Notes under the pieces: generated by a model
What the model was told of the DNA's origin: nothing
Databases searched by the model: none
The model's input: the letters and a program-made list of their open reading frames with translations, nothing else
Translations under genes and position numbers: made by a program
Assembly (NCBI GenBank): GCA_026391115.1
Contig: JAPLER010000209.1
Span: forward strand, 1 to 7,137
Length of the DNA: 7,137 nt
Source: Bacteroidota bacterium
GTDB lineage: Bacteria > Bacteroidota > Bacteroidia > Chitinophagales > Chitinophagaceae
Direction: 5' to 3'
In this document: positions 1-6,187 of the stretch, in pieces
Layout: every line of letters starts with the position of its first letter
Position numbering within the stretch: the stretch's first letter is position 1

Positions 1-1
1 C

Positions 2-109
2 AGTATTTTTCTCCAGTCGTATTCTATAGCATTTGCACACCCTAATACAAAAGAAGCTATACATTTTGAAATTGAAATGCCCGAATTGTGGAAGAAATAT
101 GGGTTGTAG
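2..109 (+). CDS. RluA-family pseudouridine synthase, C-terminal end only (partial)
   Basis: An open frame enters from the left edge and ends at a TAG at 107-109, giving 35 visible residues. It contains LQSYSIAFAHPNTKEAIHFE and ends in PELWKKYGL. This matches the usual C-terminus of RluA/RluC/RluD-type 23S rRNA pseudouridine synthases, where a segment like LHAYSLxFxHPxTxE is followed by an acidic stretch and a short tail. The catalytic domain lies outside the window, so neither the target uridine nor the exact subfamily can be given. An overlapping frame starting at 33 is an out-of-frame shadow. The family call rests on a short tail remembered from the family, so it is moderately sure; that this is a genuine gene end is more certain, because a terminator follows at 221-256. 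Confidence 0.62.
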   Translation, partial: SIFLQSYSIAFAHPNTKEAIHFEIEMPELWKKYGL

Positions 110-148
110 CATTTTAATTACCGAGCCATTTTATAAAAGTCAAGCCGA

Positions 149-199
149 GGTTCGTGTCTCAAGAAACAGCAAAAGAAACAGGATTGTGGGATACGAACC
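149..199 (+). repeat. Inverted repeat able to form a 12-bp RNA stem in a 3' UTR
   Basis: GGTTCGTGTCTC (149-160) pairs with GGGATACGAACC (188-199) over all 12 positions if two G-U wobbles are allowed. The two arms are not exact DNA inverted copies, and pairing that works only as RNA is the interesting part. The 27-base loop contains a 9-base direct repeat, AAGAAACAG, at 161-169 and 173-181. It sits between the stop of the rluA-like gene (109) and an intrinsic terminator (221-256). It could be a 3'-UTR stabilising structure or the body of a small RNA. No promoter of its own was found. Confidence 0.5.
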
Positions 200-220
200 A
201 ATGCAAAAGAAGCGGAATAA

Positions 221-256
221 TAAAAACCCTCGAAGCAATGCTTCGTGGCTTTTTTG
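221..256 (+). terminator. Intrinsic terminator after the rluA-like gene
   Basis: The core stem is CGAAGC (231-236) with GCTTCG (240-245) and an AAT loop. It extends past a T-T mismatch through CC/GG pairs and then an A-tract (222-226) facing a T-tract (250-255). The run of six T after the stem is the expected release signal on the + strand. Because the A-tract precedes the stem, it could also act on the other strand, but no minus-strand gene ends here. Confidence 0.65.
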
Positions 257-274
257 TTGGTAAATGGTTTTGGT

Positions 275-428
275 AATGAAACCTAAGTCAAATTGTTTTA
301 GAAAAACAAGGTTGTTTTCTTTACTGGAAAAGCAAGTATTTTTAGCTGCATAAACAATTTTTCTTTGCTGCACGAACAAGTTGTCTTTACTGCAAAGAAT
401 AGTTGATGATGCTACAAAGAAATTTGCT
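275..428. repeat. Degenerate tandem repeat array, 22-bp period
   Basis: Units begin at 319, 341, 363, 385 and 407, exactly 22 bases apart. The consensus is CTTTRCTGCA for the first ten positions followed by AAAACAAGTTGT. Against it I count 18, 17, 20, 18 and 12 matches of 22. A unit starting at 275 is in phase with 12 matches, including the terminal CAA(A)TTGT. The one at 297 fits only if a short deletion is allowed (TTTAG joined to AAAAACAAG-G-TTGT). The second half of the unit is nearly palindromic, ACAA-N-TTGT, seen best at 307-316 and 376-384. The period is not a multiple of three, so this is not a peptide repeat. There are no unique spacers, so it is not a CRISPR array. Function unknown. 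Confidence 0.6.
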
Positions 429-430
429 AT

Positions 431-483
431 ATCACTTCTATATTATGCAGGAAAGAGTCGTAATCATCACTTCTTTTTTTGCA
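431..483. repeat. Imperfect direct repeat, two copies 35 bp apart
   Basis: ATCACTTCTATATTATGCA (431-449) recurs as ATCACTTCTTTTTTTGCA (466-483). The first nine bases are identical, the middle is A/T-rich, and both copies end in GCA. It lies just after the 22-bp-period array and before the peptidase gene. It may be an ageing continuation of that array or a separate paired site. The similarity is modest and A/T-rich, so chance is possible. Confidence 0.35.
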
Positions 484-581
484 ATAATTACCAGCTATCC
501 ACTAGTACTACTTTCAGATAATCAAATTAATTTACCTAATATAAACCACCGATAGTTTATTTTCGTTTCAAATTAACTACT

Positions 582-2984
582 ATGAAAAGTAAAGTATTCA
601 TTGTTGCATTATTACTATCTTTTAAGCTATTAGCACAGGATGCGGTAAGCTATCAACTTCCCCCACAAGACATTGCAGACTTATTACTGGCAAAGCCTAC
701 ACCTGCTGTAAGTATAGATAGCAAAGCAGCCTGGATGTTGCTGAGTGAACGTAACAGCTACCCAAGTATAGAAGAGCTGGCAATGCCTGAACTGAGAATA
801 GCCGGCTTAAGAATTAATCCTAACAACTATAGTTTAAGCCGTCAGAGTTTTATCAACAATTTTACCTTACAACAAATTGCAACCAATAAAGGTTTTAATA
901 TAGCCGGTTTGCCGTTGCCTTTAATGGCAAGTGGTGTAAGCTGGAGTCCCAATGAAACTAAAATTGCTTTTATACAAAACAATCCCAAAAACATTGATTT
1001 ATATGTAATAGATGTGGCTGCACATAAAGCAGTAAAAGTGAATAAAAAGTCTTTGAATACTGTGTTGGGCAATTCTTATACTTGGTTAGATGATAATACT
1101 ATTGTGTATAAAGCAGCTACTCAACCAGCCAATGCAGCACCAGCAAAACCTCTGGCACCAAAGGGACCAACAGTGCAGCAAAATTTAGGTAAAGCTGCAC
1201 CCAGCGTTACGTATCAGGATTTAATTAAAAGCCCTTACGATGAAGCGTTATTTGATTTTTATGCAACCAGTGAGTTAATACAAATTAAAAATGGTGTAGA
1301 AACTGTTATTAGCAAACCTGCTATTTACAGCAGCTACACAGCATCTCCAGACAAAAAATACTGGTTAATAAAAACCCTACATAAACCATTTAGTTATTTG
1401 GTTGGTGCAAGTGGTTTTCCTAGCACTGTAGCTATATACGATGCTGCTGGCAAATTTGTAACACAACTGGCAGAATTGCCCAGCACAGAAACCAAACCAA
1501 GTGGTTACGATAATGTACAAAATGTGCAAAGGACTTTTGACTGGCGAGATGATGAAGCAGCCACAGTTACTTGGTGTATGCCTTTGGATAGTGGTTTAAT
1601 AAAAAAGCCAACGGAGTATCATGATATGGTATATGCTTTATCTGCTCCATTTAATGTAGAACCAAAAGAATTGTTTAAAACAAAAATGCGTTATCGTGGT
1701 GTGCAATGGGGCAATGAGAATTTGGCTTTAATATCTGAGGGTAGTCAAGCAAAGCAAATGACAAAAATCAGTTACTTCAATCCGTCTTCAGGTGCAGTAA
1801 AAGTGTTGTATGAAAAACCAAGTACAGATGCTTATAGTTTTCTAGGTTACCCTGCAACGTATAAAAATAAGTTTGGCAGAGAAGTGATTCAAACTACAGA
1901 TAATGGCACTAAAATATTAATGAACAATACCACAGGATCATCGCCAAAAGGCGATTTGCCTTTTTTATCAAAATGGGATATAGCCACTGGAGAAAATGAA
2001 ATTATTTGGCGTTGTTCAGAAGGAACATTTGAATATGTTACTGATGTGTTGAATACATACCGCCTAACATTATTGGTACGCAAAGAAAACAAAACCACAC
2101 CACCCAATTATTTTATAAAAGATATCATTGCAAAAATTGCAGACAGACCTTTAACCAATTTCACCAATCCTTACAAAGCTATTGAAGGTGTAAGTAAAGA
2201 ACAAATAAAATACAAACGTGCTGATGGTGTGGACTTAACCGGAACCTTGTATTTGCCTAAAGGTTATAGTAAAGAAAAAGATGGTACTTTGCCTGTATTA
2301 ATATGGGCTTATCCAAGGGAGTTTCAAAATGTTGCCGATGCTGCACAAGTGCGTGGTAATCAAAATAGATTTACGACGATTAGCTGGGCATCGCCAATAT
2401 TTTTTGTTACACAGGGTTTTGCGGTTTTAGATAATGCCGAAATGCCCATAGTAAGCACCATTGCTGATAAAAAACCTAATGATGATTTTATTAATCAACT
2501 ACAACTTAATGCCGAAGCTGCAATTAATAAATTAAGTGAAATGGGAGTTGGGGATAAAAACAGAATGGCTGTGGGTGGTCATAGTTATGGTGCTTTTATG
2601 ACAGCCAATTTGCTGGCACATACCCATTTATTTAAAGCTGGTATAGCACGTAGTGGTGCATATAATAGAACACTTACTCCATTTGGTTTTCAGAATGAAG
2701 AACGTACTTACTGGCAAGCACCACAATTGTATTATGAGATGAGCCCATTTAGTTATGCTGATAAAATTAAGACACCGCTTTTATTAATTCACGGTGATAG
2801 CGATGATAACCCAGGCACTTTTCCTATTAACAGTGAACGATTGTTTAATGCTATAAAAGGCAATGGCGGCACAGTTCGATTTGTGAGTTTACCTTATGAA
2901 GCCCATAGCTACAGAAGCAAAGAAAATCTTTTGCATATGCTGTGGGAAATGAACAATTGGCTGGATAAGTATGTTAAGAAATAA
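582..2984 (+). CDS. Exported S9-family serine peptidase, glutamyl endopeptidase-like
   Basis: An 800-residue protein starting at the only plausible ATG, with a signal peptide (MKSKVFIVALLLSFKLLAQ, cut probably after the Q), so it should act in the periplasm or beyond. An N-terminal beta-propeller-like region (about 90-530) precedes an alpha/beta-hydrolase domain (about 560-800). The nucleophile motif GGHSYGAFM places Ser668. LIHGDSDDNPGT gives the likely Asp741, and PYEAHSYRS gives His775, so the triad is complete. The stretches around ARSGAYNRTLTPFGFQNE and the N-terminal SERNSYPSIEELAMPELR closely resemble the plant chloroplast glutamyl endopeptidase (CGEP, MEROPS S9D) and its bacterial relatives. 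A proline/alanine-rich segment at about 180-205 is also typical of that group. Cleavage after glutamate is known for the family and inferred here. The gene stands alone, with strong hairpins downstream. A general acylaminoacyl or dipeptidyl peptidase is the less likely alternative. Confidence 0.92.
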   Translation: MKSKVFIVALLLSFKLLAQDAVSYQLPPQDIADLLLAKPTPAVSIDSKAAWMLLSERNSYPSIEELAMPELRIAGLRINPNNYSLSRQSFINNFTLQQIATNKGFNIAGLPLPLMASGVSWSPNETKIAFIQNNPKNIDLYVIDVAAHKAVKVNKKSLNTVLGNSYTWLDDNTIVYKAATQPANAAPAKPLAPKGPTVQQNLGKAAPSVTYQDLIKSPYDEALFDFYATSELIQIKNGVETVISKPAIYSSYTASPDKKYWLIKTLHKPFSYLVGASGFPSTVAIYDAAGKFVTQLAELPSTETKPSGYDNVQNVQRTFDWRDDEAATVTWCMPLDSGLIKKPTEYHDMVYALSAPFNVEPKELFKTKMRYRGVQWGNENLALISEGSQAKQMTKISYFNPSSGAVKVLYEKPSTDAYSFLGYPATYKNKFGREVIQTTDNGTKILMNNTTGSSPKGDLPFLSKWDIATGENEIIWRCSEGTFEYVTDVLNTYRLTLLVRKENKTTPPNYFIKDIIAKIADRPLTNFTNPYKAIEGVSKEQIKYKRADGVDLTGTLYLPKGYSKEKDGTLPVLIWAYPREFQNVADAAQVRGNQNRFTTISWASPIFFVTQGFAVLDNAEMPIVSTIADKKPNDDFINQLQLNAEAAINKLSEMGVGDKNRMAVGGHSYGAFMTANLLAHTHLFKAGIARSGAYNRTLTPFGFQNEERTYWQAPQLYYEMSPFSYADKIKTPLLLIHGDSDDNPGTFPINSERLFNAIKGNGGTVRFVSLPYEAHSYRSKENLLHMLWEMNNWLDKYVKK

Positions 2985-3012
2985 CTATAATTGCTATATA
3001 CCGTCCACTGCA

Positions 3013-3069
3013 ATCCATTACATTAAGTATTTTCTTATTTTTTGTAAAAAGATAACCAATGCAATGGAT
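3013..3069. repeat. Imperfect inverted repeat downstream of the peptidase gene
   Basis: ATCCATTACATT (3013-3024) and AATGCAATGGAT (3058-3069) are inverted copies with one mismatch, enclosing a 33-base T- and A-rich loop. The transcript of the peptidase gene would carry this just after its stop. A poly-T stretch inside the loop (3038-3043) is not placed where an intrinsic terminator needs it. It may help protect the 3' end, or be incidental. Confidence 0.4.
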
Positions 3070-3104
3070 AATATATGTTAGTTGCAATGAAGAAACGAAT
3101 TGTT

Positions 3105-3141
3105 AGTAAAGCCTGCTATTGCTGCAATAGCAGGCTTTACT
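3105..3141 (+). terminator. Strong hairpin, probable terminator of the peptidase gene
   Basis: AGTAAAGCCTGCTATTGC (3105-3122) and GCAATAGCAGGCTTTACT (3124-3141) are perfect 18-base inverted copies around a single T. The real loop must open to at least three bases. The AAAGCC...GGCTTT outline is common in intrinsic terminators, but the T-run is short (CTTTACT) and lies inside the stem rather than after it. Because it is symmetric, it could work on either strand. It sits 120 bases after the peptidase stop and 200 before the oxidase start, so separating the two units is the natural role. Confidence 0.6.
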
Positions 3142-3189
3142 GTGCAATAAACTGCTATACATATACACAGATGAACTTTTACTTGTGTT

Positions 3190-3229
3190 TTTGAAATTAT
3201 TTTATTTTCAATATATTTTGAAATTTCAA
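3190..3229 (+). promoter_or_regulatory. Candidate promoter and TTGAAA palindrome upstream of the multicopper oxidase
   Basis: TTTG at 3190-3193 and TATATTTT at 3212-3219 (one mismatch to TAnnTTTG) are 18 bases apart, which suits the Bacteroidota primary-sigma promoter. It would give a leader of over 100 bases before the ATG at 3341. Overlapping it are inverted half-sites: TTGAAA at 3191, TTTCAA at 3206, and a perfect 12-base palindrome TTGAAATTTCAA at 3218-3229. That arrangement could be an operator. The region is very A/T-rich, which lowers the weight of such matches. Confidence 0.4.
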
Positions 3230-3340
3230 CAAGCAACTTAATACGAGTGTTGATTGTATTTATTTAAACTAAGAATTATTCAAACAAAGGTTTATTACTA
3301 TTATTGCGTTTAAGCATTACATCAACTTCAACCATATTTA

Positions 3341-5302
3341 ATGAAAAGATTAATTACCCTTGTTACAGCTGTAGTTTTATTACTCAATGCAAATGCACAA
3401 TACAATACTTTAAAAATACCTGATACACTATCGGGCACTACATTTAACTTAACATTAAAAGACACATTTGCACAGCTTAAAACAGGCAATCAAACTGTTA
3501 CAGGAGCTATAAACAATAATAACTTTTGGGGACCAACATTAATTATGAATAAGGGTGATGTTGTGCATATGAATGTGCAAAATAAATTAAACGATTCTAC
3601 AACCATTCACTGGCACGGTATGCACTTGCCTGCAGTTATGGATGGTGGTCCACATCAGGTAATTCCTATAAATACTATTTGGCAACCTTACTGGACAGTT
3701 AAGCAACAAGCAGCCACATTGTGGTATCACCCACACCTGCATGAAATGACACAAGAACATATTACCAAAGGGATTGGTGGATTTATAATAATAAGAGATG
3801 CAGAAGAAGCTGCATTGCCATTACCGAGAACTTATGGTGTAGACGATATTCCACTAGCATTAACTAGCAGAAGATATGATGCATCTAATGCATTTGTATA
3901 TACCAATTGTTCTTATGGCGACTCAATGTTAGTTAATGGTACACCCAATCCACAGGTAAGTTTACCTAAGCAATTTGTGCGTTTTAGAATTTTAAATGCC
4001 GAAATGCAACGTGCATATAATTTAGGCTTTAGCGATGGTAGAACTTTTTATGTAATAGGTAATGATGGAGGCTTATTAAATGCACCAGTTGCTGTTACCA
4101 GAATGATACTTGCGGTAGGAGAGAGGGTTGAAATATTAGTAGATTTAACTGCAGATGCAGTCGGCAGTTCATTAGATTTAAAAGCGTATAACAGTGGCTT
4201 TGCTATTGGTTTTCCTGGTGGAGAACCTAATACCACAGGGCAGTTTGGAAGTTATTTAAACAATAAAACATTTAATTTACTGCATATTAAAGTAGTAGCT
4301 GCAACAGCTAATGCTATTACGATCAAGCCTACAACTTTAATTAATAATACATACTGGACAGCGGCGAATGCAACAGTTAATAAAACAGTTGCAGTTACAG
4401 GCGGTACACCAGGTAGCGATTTTACCTTAGATAACAATGCATTTAGTTTAACTAGAATTGATAAAACTGTAAACCTTGATGCGATTGAACAATGGACCAT
4501 TACCAACAACAATGTATTTGGACATACATTTCATATACACGATATAGAATTTAAAATTGTAGCACGAAGCAGTGGGACTATTAATACTTACGAGTCGGGT
4601 TGGAAGGATGTTTTGTATTTACCAAGAGGCGAGTCTGCAACTTTTGTTGCTAAGTTTGATGACTATGCCGATTCTATTCATCCGTTTATGTATCACTGCC
4701 ATTTCTCTCCACATGAAGATGCAGGTATGATGGGGCAGTTTGTAGTAAAAAGTACTGGTTCACTACCTATTAATCTTATAAGTTTTACTGCAGCTTTAAA
4801 TAATAAGCAAGTCTTGCTAAATTGGGCAGTTTCTAATTCTTTACTAACTAAATCTTTTTCTATTGAAAGAAGTACAAATGCTGCTGATTGGACAACTTTG
4901 GGTTCAGTTAATACTAATAATACAGCCAATAACGAAACATATACTTACATAGATGCATCACCCAACTTTGGTGTAAATTATTACAGGTTAAAGTTTAATG
5001 ATAATGATGGCAAAAGCTATTATTCAAATATACAAACTATAGAAATAGGAAGTAATGCTTTTTATTTTAGTGTATATCCCAATCCTGCACAAAGTAAATT
5101 ATACTTTAACTTCAACGACCCAAGTTATGAAGTGTATTACATTACCATTACAGATAAATTGGGTAGAACAATGTATATGCTACCTAAACCTCAATTACAA
5201 AGTGGGTTAGATGTAAGCAAATTGGCAAAAGGTATTTACTACCTGCAAGTTACCGATAATAAAACCAAGAAAACAGTAACTCAAAAATTTGTTAAAGGCT
5301 AA
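3341..5302 (+). CDS. Secreted CueO-like multicopper oxidase with T9SS sorting domain
   Basis: A 653-residue protein with a signal peptide (MKRLITLVTAVVLLLNANA, then Q). Three cupredoxin domains fill about 25-475. All four copper-ligand motifs are present: HWHG (90-93), HPH (130-132), HTFHIH (395-400) and HCHFSPHEDAGMM (452-464). These give the type 1 ligands Cys453, His458 and axial Met463 and the His ligands of the trinuclear centre. It should therefore oxidise a substrate with four one-electron steps and reduce O2 to water; the substrate is not known. The pattern is close to CueO/SufI, but the Met-rich copper-binding insert of E. coli CueO is not seen. Residues about 475-570 form a linker domain common in Bacteroidota secreted proteins (LPINLISFTA...NYYRLKFNDNDG). 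Residues about 573-653 are a T9SS type A sorting domain (VYPNP at 578-582, DVSKLAKGIYYLQV near the end). Export across both membranes, and probably surface attachment or release, is inferred. It forms an operon with the next gene. Confidence 0.93.
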   Translation: MKRLITLVTAVVLLLNANAQYNTLKIPDTLSGTTFNLTLKDTFAQLKTGNQTVTGAINNNNFWGPTLIMNKGDVVHMNVQNKLNDSTTIHWHGMHLPAVMDGGPHQVIPINTIWQPYWTVKQQAATLWYHPHLHEMTQEHITKGIGGFIIIRDAEEAALPLPRTYGVDDIPLALTSRRYDASNAFVYTNCSYGDSMLVNGTPNPQVSLPKQFVRFRILNAEMQRAYNLGFSDGRTFYVIGNDGGLLNAPVAVTRMILAVGERVEILVDLTADAVGSSLDLKAYNSGFAIGFPGGEPNTTGQFGSYLNNKTFNLLHIKVVAATANAITIKPTTLINNTYWTAANATVNKTVAVTGGTPGSDFTLDNNAFSLTRIDKTVNLDAIEQWTITNNNVFGHTFHIHDIEFKIVARSSGTINTYESGWKDVLYLPRGESATFVAKFDDYADSIHPFMYHCHFSPHEDAGMMGQFVVKSTGSLPINLISFTAALNNKQVLLNWAVSNSLLTKSFSIERSTNAADWTTLGSVNTNNTANNETYTYIDASPNFGVNYYRLKFNDNDGKSYYSNIQTIEIGSNAFYFSVYPNPAQSKLYFNFNDPSYEVYYITITDKLGRTMYMLPKPQLQSGLDVSKLAKGIYYLQVTDNKTKKTVTQKFVKG

Positions 5303-5311
5303 TTAAAAGAA

Positions 5312-5917
5312 ATGAATAAAATAGTTATTCTGTTATTTGTGTTGTTAACAGCCTTTACTGTAAATACAGAAAAGCCAATTCCTTCAATGCTTCATAAACA
5401 AGTCAATGATTTTAGCTTAAAAGTCACAGACAATACATTCTTTTCATTAGCTAATAATAAAGATGCAAAAGGATATATTGTAATATTTACTTGCAATCAT
5501 TGCCCATTTGCCAAGTTGTATGGTAAGCGTTTAAATCAATTAAATACTAAGTACAAAAAGTTGGGTGTACCGCTAATAGCTATTAATTCTATGGATACTT
5601 TGGTGTACGAAGAAGAAAGTTTTGAACTAATGCAAGTAAAAGCTAAAACGGCTAAATACAATTTTCCTTATTTGCAAGATGCTATGCAATCTGTGGGTAA
5701 AAGTTTTAATGCTGCACACACACCACAAGCATTTGTTATTTGGCAAGAAAATAGTAAATGGATTGTAAAGTATAGTGGGGCTGTAGATGATAATGGCGAA
5801 CATCCAGAAAAAGCAACTGCTTATGTTGCAAATGCTGTAGATGAGTTATTAAAAGGCATTAAAGTATCTAAGCCAGAAACACAAAGTTTTGGATGTAGAA
5901 TATTTTATAGAAAATAA
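5312..5917 (+). CDS. Exported thioredoxin-fold (peroxiredoxin-like) protein
   Basis: A 201-residue protein whose ATG lies 9 bases after the oxidase stop, behind an A/G-rich AAAAGAA, so the two genes are surely co-transcribed. The hydrophobic N-terminus (MNKIVILLFVLLTAFTV) is a signal peptide or anchor. It contains no lipobox cysteine. The fold is of the thioredoxin/AhpC-TSA type: FTCNHCPFAK gives a CxxC pair (Cys61, Cys64), and HTP at 136-138 supplies the cis-proline loop. The C-terminus has PETQSFGCRI with a third cysteine (Cys195). CNHCPF plus a terminal FGC is the signature of the 'peroxiredoxin-like family 1' proteins, which are related to thiol peroxidases but poorly characterised. A role in thiol redox or repair in the periplasm beside a copper oxidase is an inference. 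ResA/TlpA-type thiol reductase activity is an alternative. Confidence 0.88.
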   Translation: MNKIVILLFVLLTAFTVNTEKPIPSMLHKQVNDFSLKVTDNTFFSLANNKDAKGYIVIFTCNHCPFAKLYGKRLNQLNTKYKKLGVPLIAINSMDTLVYEEESFELMQVKAKTAKYNFPYLQDAMQSVGKSFNAAHTPQAFVIWQENSKWIVKYSGAVDDNGEHPEKATAYVANAVDELLKGIKVSKPETQSFGCRIFYRK

Positions 5918-5934
5918 AGACAGGTCCATAGTTG

Positions 5935-6186
5935 CTAATTAATTTCCTTTTCTAAGGCTTCTTTTATTCTTTGTTTTGTGTTAGCGTCCATCTTGATATT
6001 TTTACTTTGCTTTTGTTGTAATAATTGTAAAATAAAATCTGTTTGCTTTTTAAATAGCTTGCATATATCACAAATAAATAAATGGATAGCTAGCTGTAAA
6101 TTTTCATAGATACTTAGTTTGGTTTCTTGTTTTTTACTGATTAAAAAACTAGCCTCCCTGCACGATATTTTAATGTTATTACTCAT
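5935..6186 (-). CDS. Small zinc-finger anti-sigma factor-like protein
   Basis: An 83-residue protein on the minus strand, starting one base after the stop of the sigma gene (ATG at 6184-6186, TAG at 6188-6190), so translation is probably coupled. It contains a His-x3-Cys-x2-Cys motif (His35, Cys39, Cys42) and an earlier Cys9. Together these make the zinc-binding signature of ZAS-type (zf-HC2) anti-sigma factors. It is far shorter than classical membrane-anchored anti-sigmas and has no obvious transmembrane segment, so it should be cytoplasmic. Its C-terminus is lysine- and glutamate-rich. Redox or metal release of the zinc site could free the sigma factor, as known for this class; here that is inferred. 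It ends 17 bases from the convergent redoxin gene. Confidence 0.78.
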   Translation of the reverse strand: MSNNIKISCREASFLISKKQETKLSIYENLQLAIHLFICDICKLFKKQTDFILQLLQQKQSKNIKMDANTKQRIKEALEKEIN

Positions 6187-6187
6187 A

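Larger units (their letters stand above)
110..581. other. Intergenic region between the rluA-like gene and the S9 peptidase
   Basis: This 472-bp stretch has no convincing gene. Open frames on either strand cross a hairpin, a terminator and a non-triplet repeat array, and read as low-complexity sequence. It holds a wobble-paired inverted repeat at 149-199, an intrinsic terminator at 221-256, a 22-bp-period repeat array at about 275-428 and an imperfect direct repeat at 431-483. The promoter of the peptidase should lie in the last 150 bases. The nearest match to the Bacteroidota -7 element is TATTTTCG at 558-565 (one mismatch to TAnnTTTG), with only a weak TTTA at 531-534 upstream, so I do not call it firmly. 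No Shine-Dalgarno sequence precedes the ATG at 582. Confidence 0.6.

Noticed and set aside
141..199. T-arm-like words GGTTCG and CGAACC suggesting a tRNA or tRNA fragment
   Set aside because: Neither strand gives a 5-bp T stem with a 7-base loop plus acceptor and anticodon arms at the right distances; the words are explained by the inverted repeat.
140..379. A minus-strand open frame of 79 codons and an overlapping plus-strand frame from 33 to 263
   Set aside because: Both run across the hairpin or terminator (the minus-strand frame also across part of the 22-bp-period array), show low-complexity sequence without a recognisable domain, and the plus frame overlaps the rluA-like end in another frame.
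275..428. CRISPR array
   Set aside because: The units are contiguous, degenerate and 22 bases long with no unique spacers, and no cas genes are near.
4048..4929. Three minus-strand open frames of 62-86 codons within the oxidase gene
   Set aside because: They lie opposite a strongly coding gene, have no start context or family resemblance, and reflect the low stop frequency on the antisense strand.
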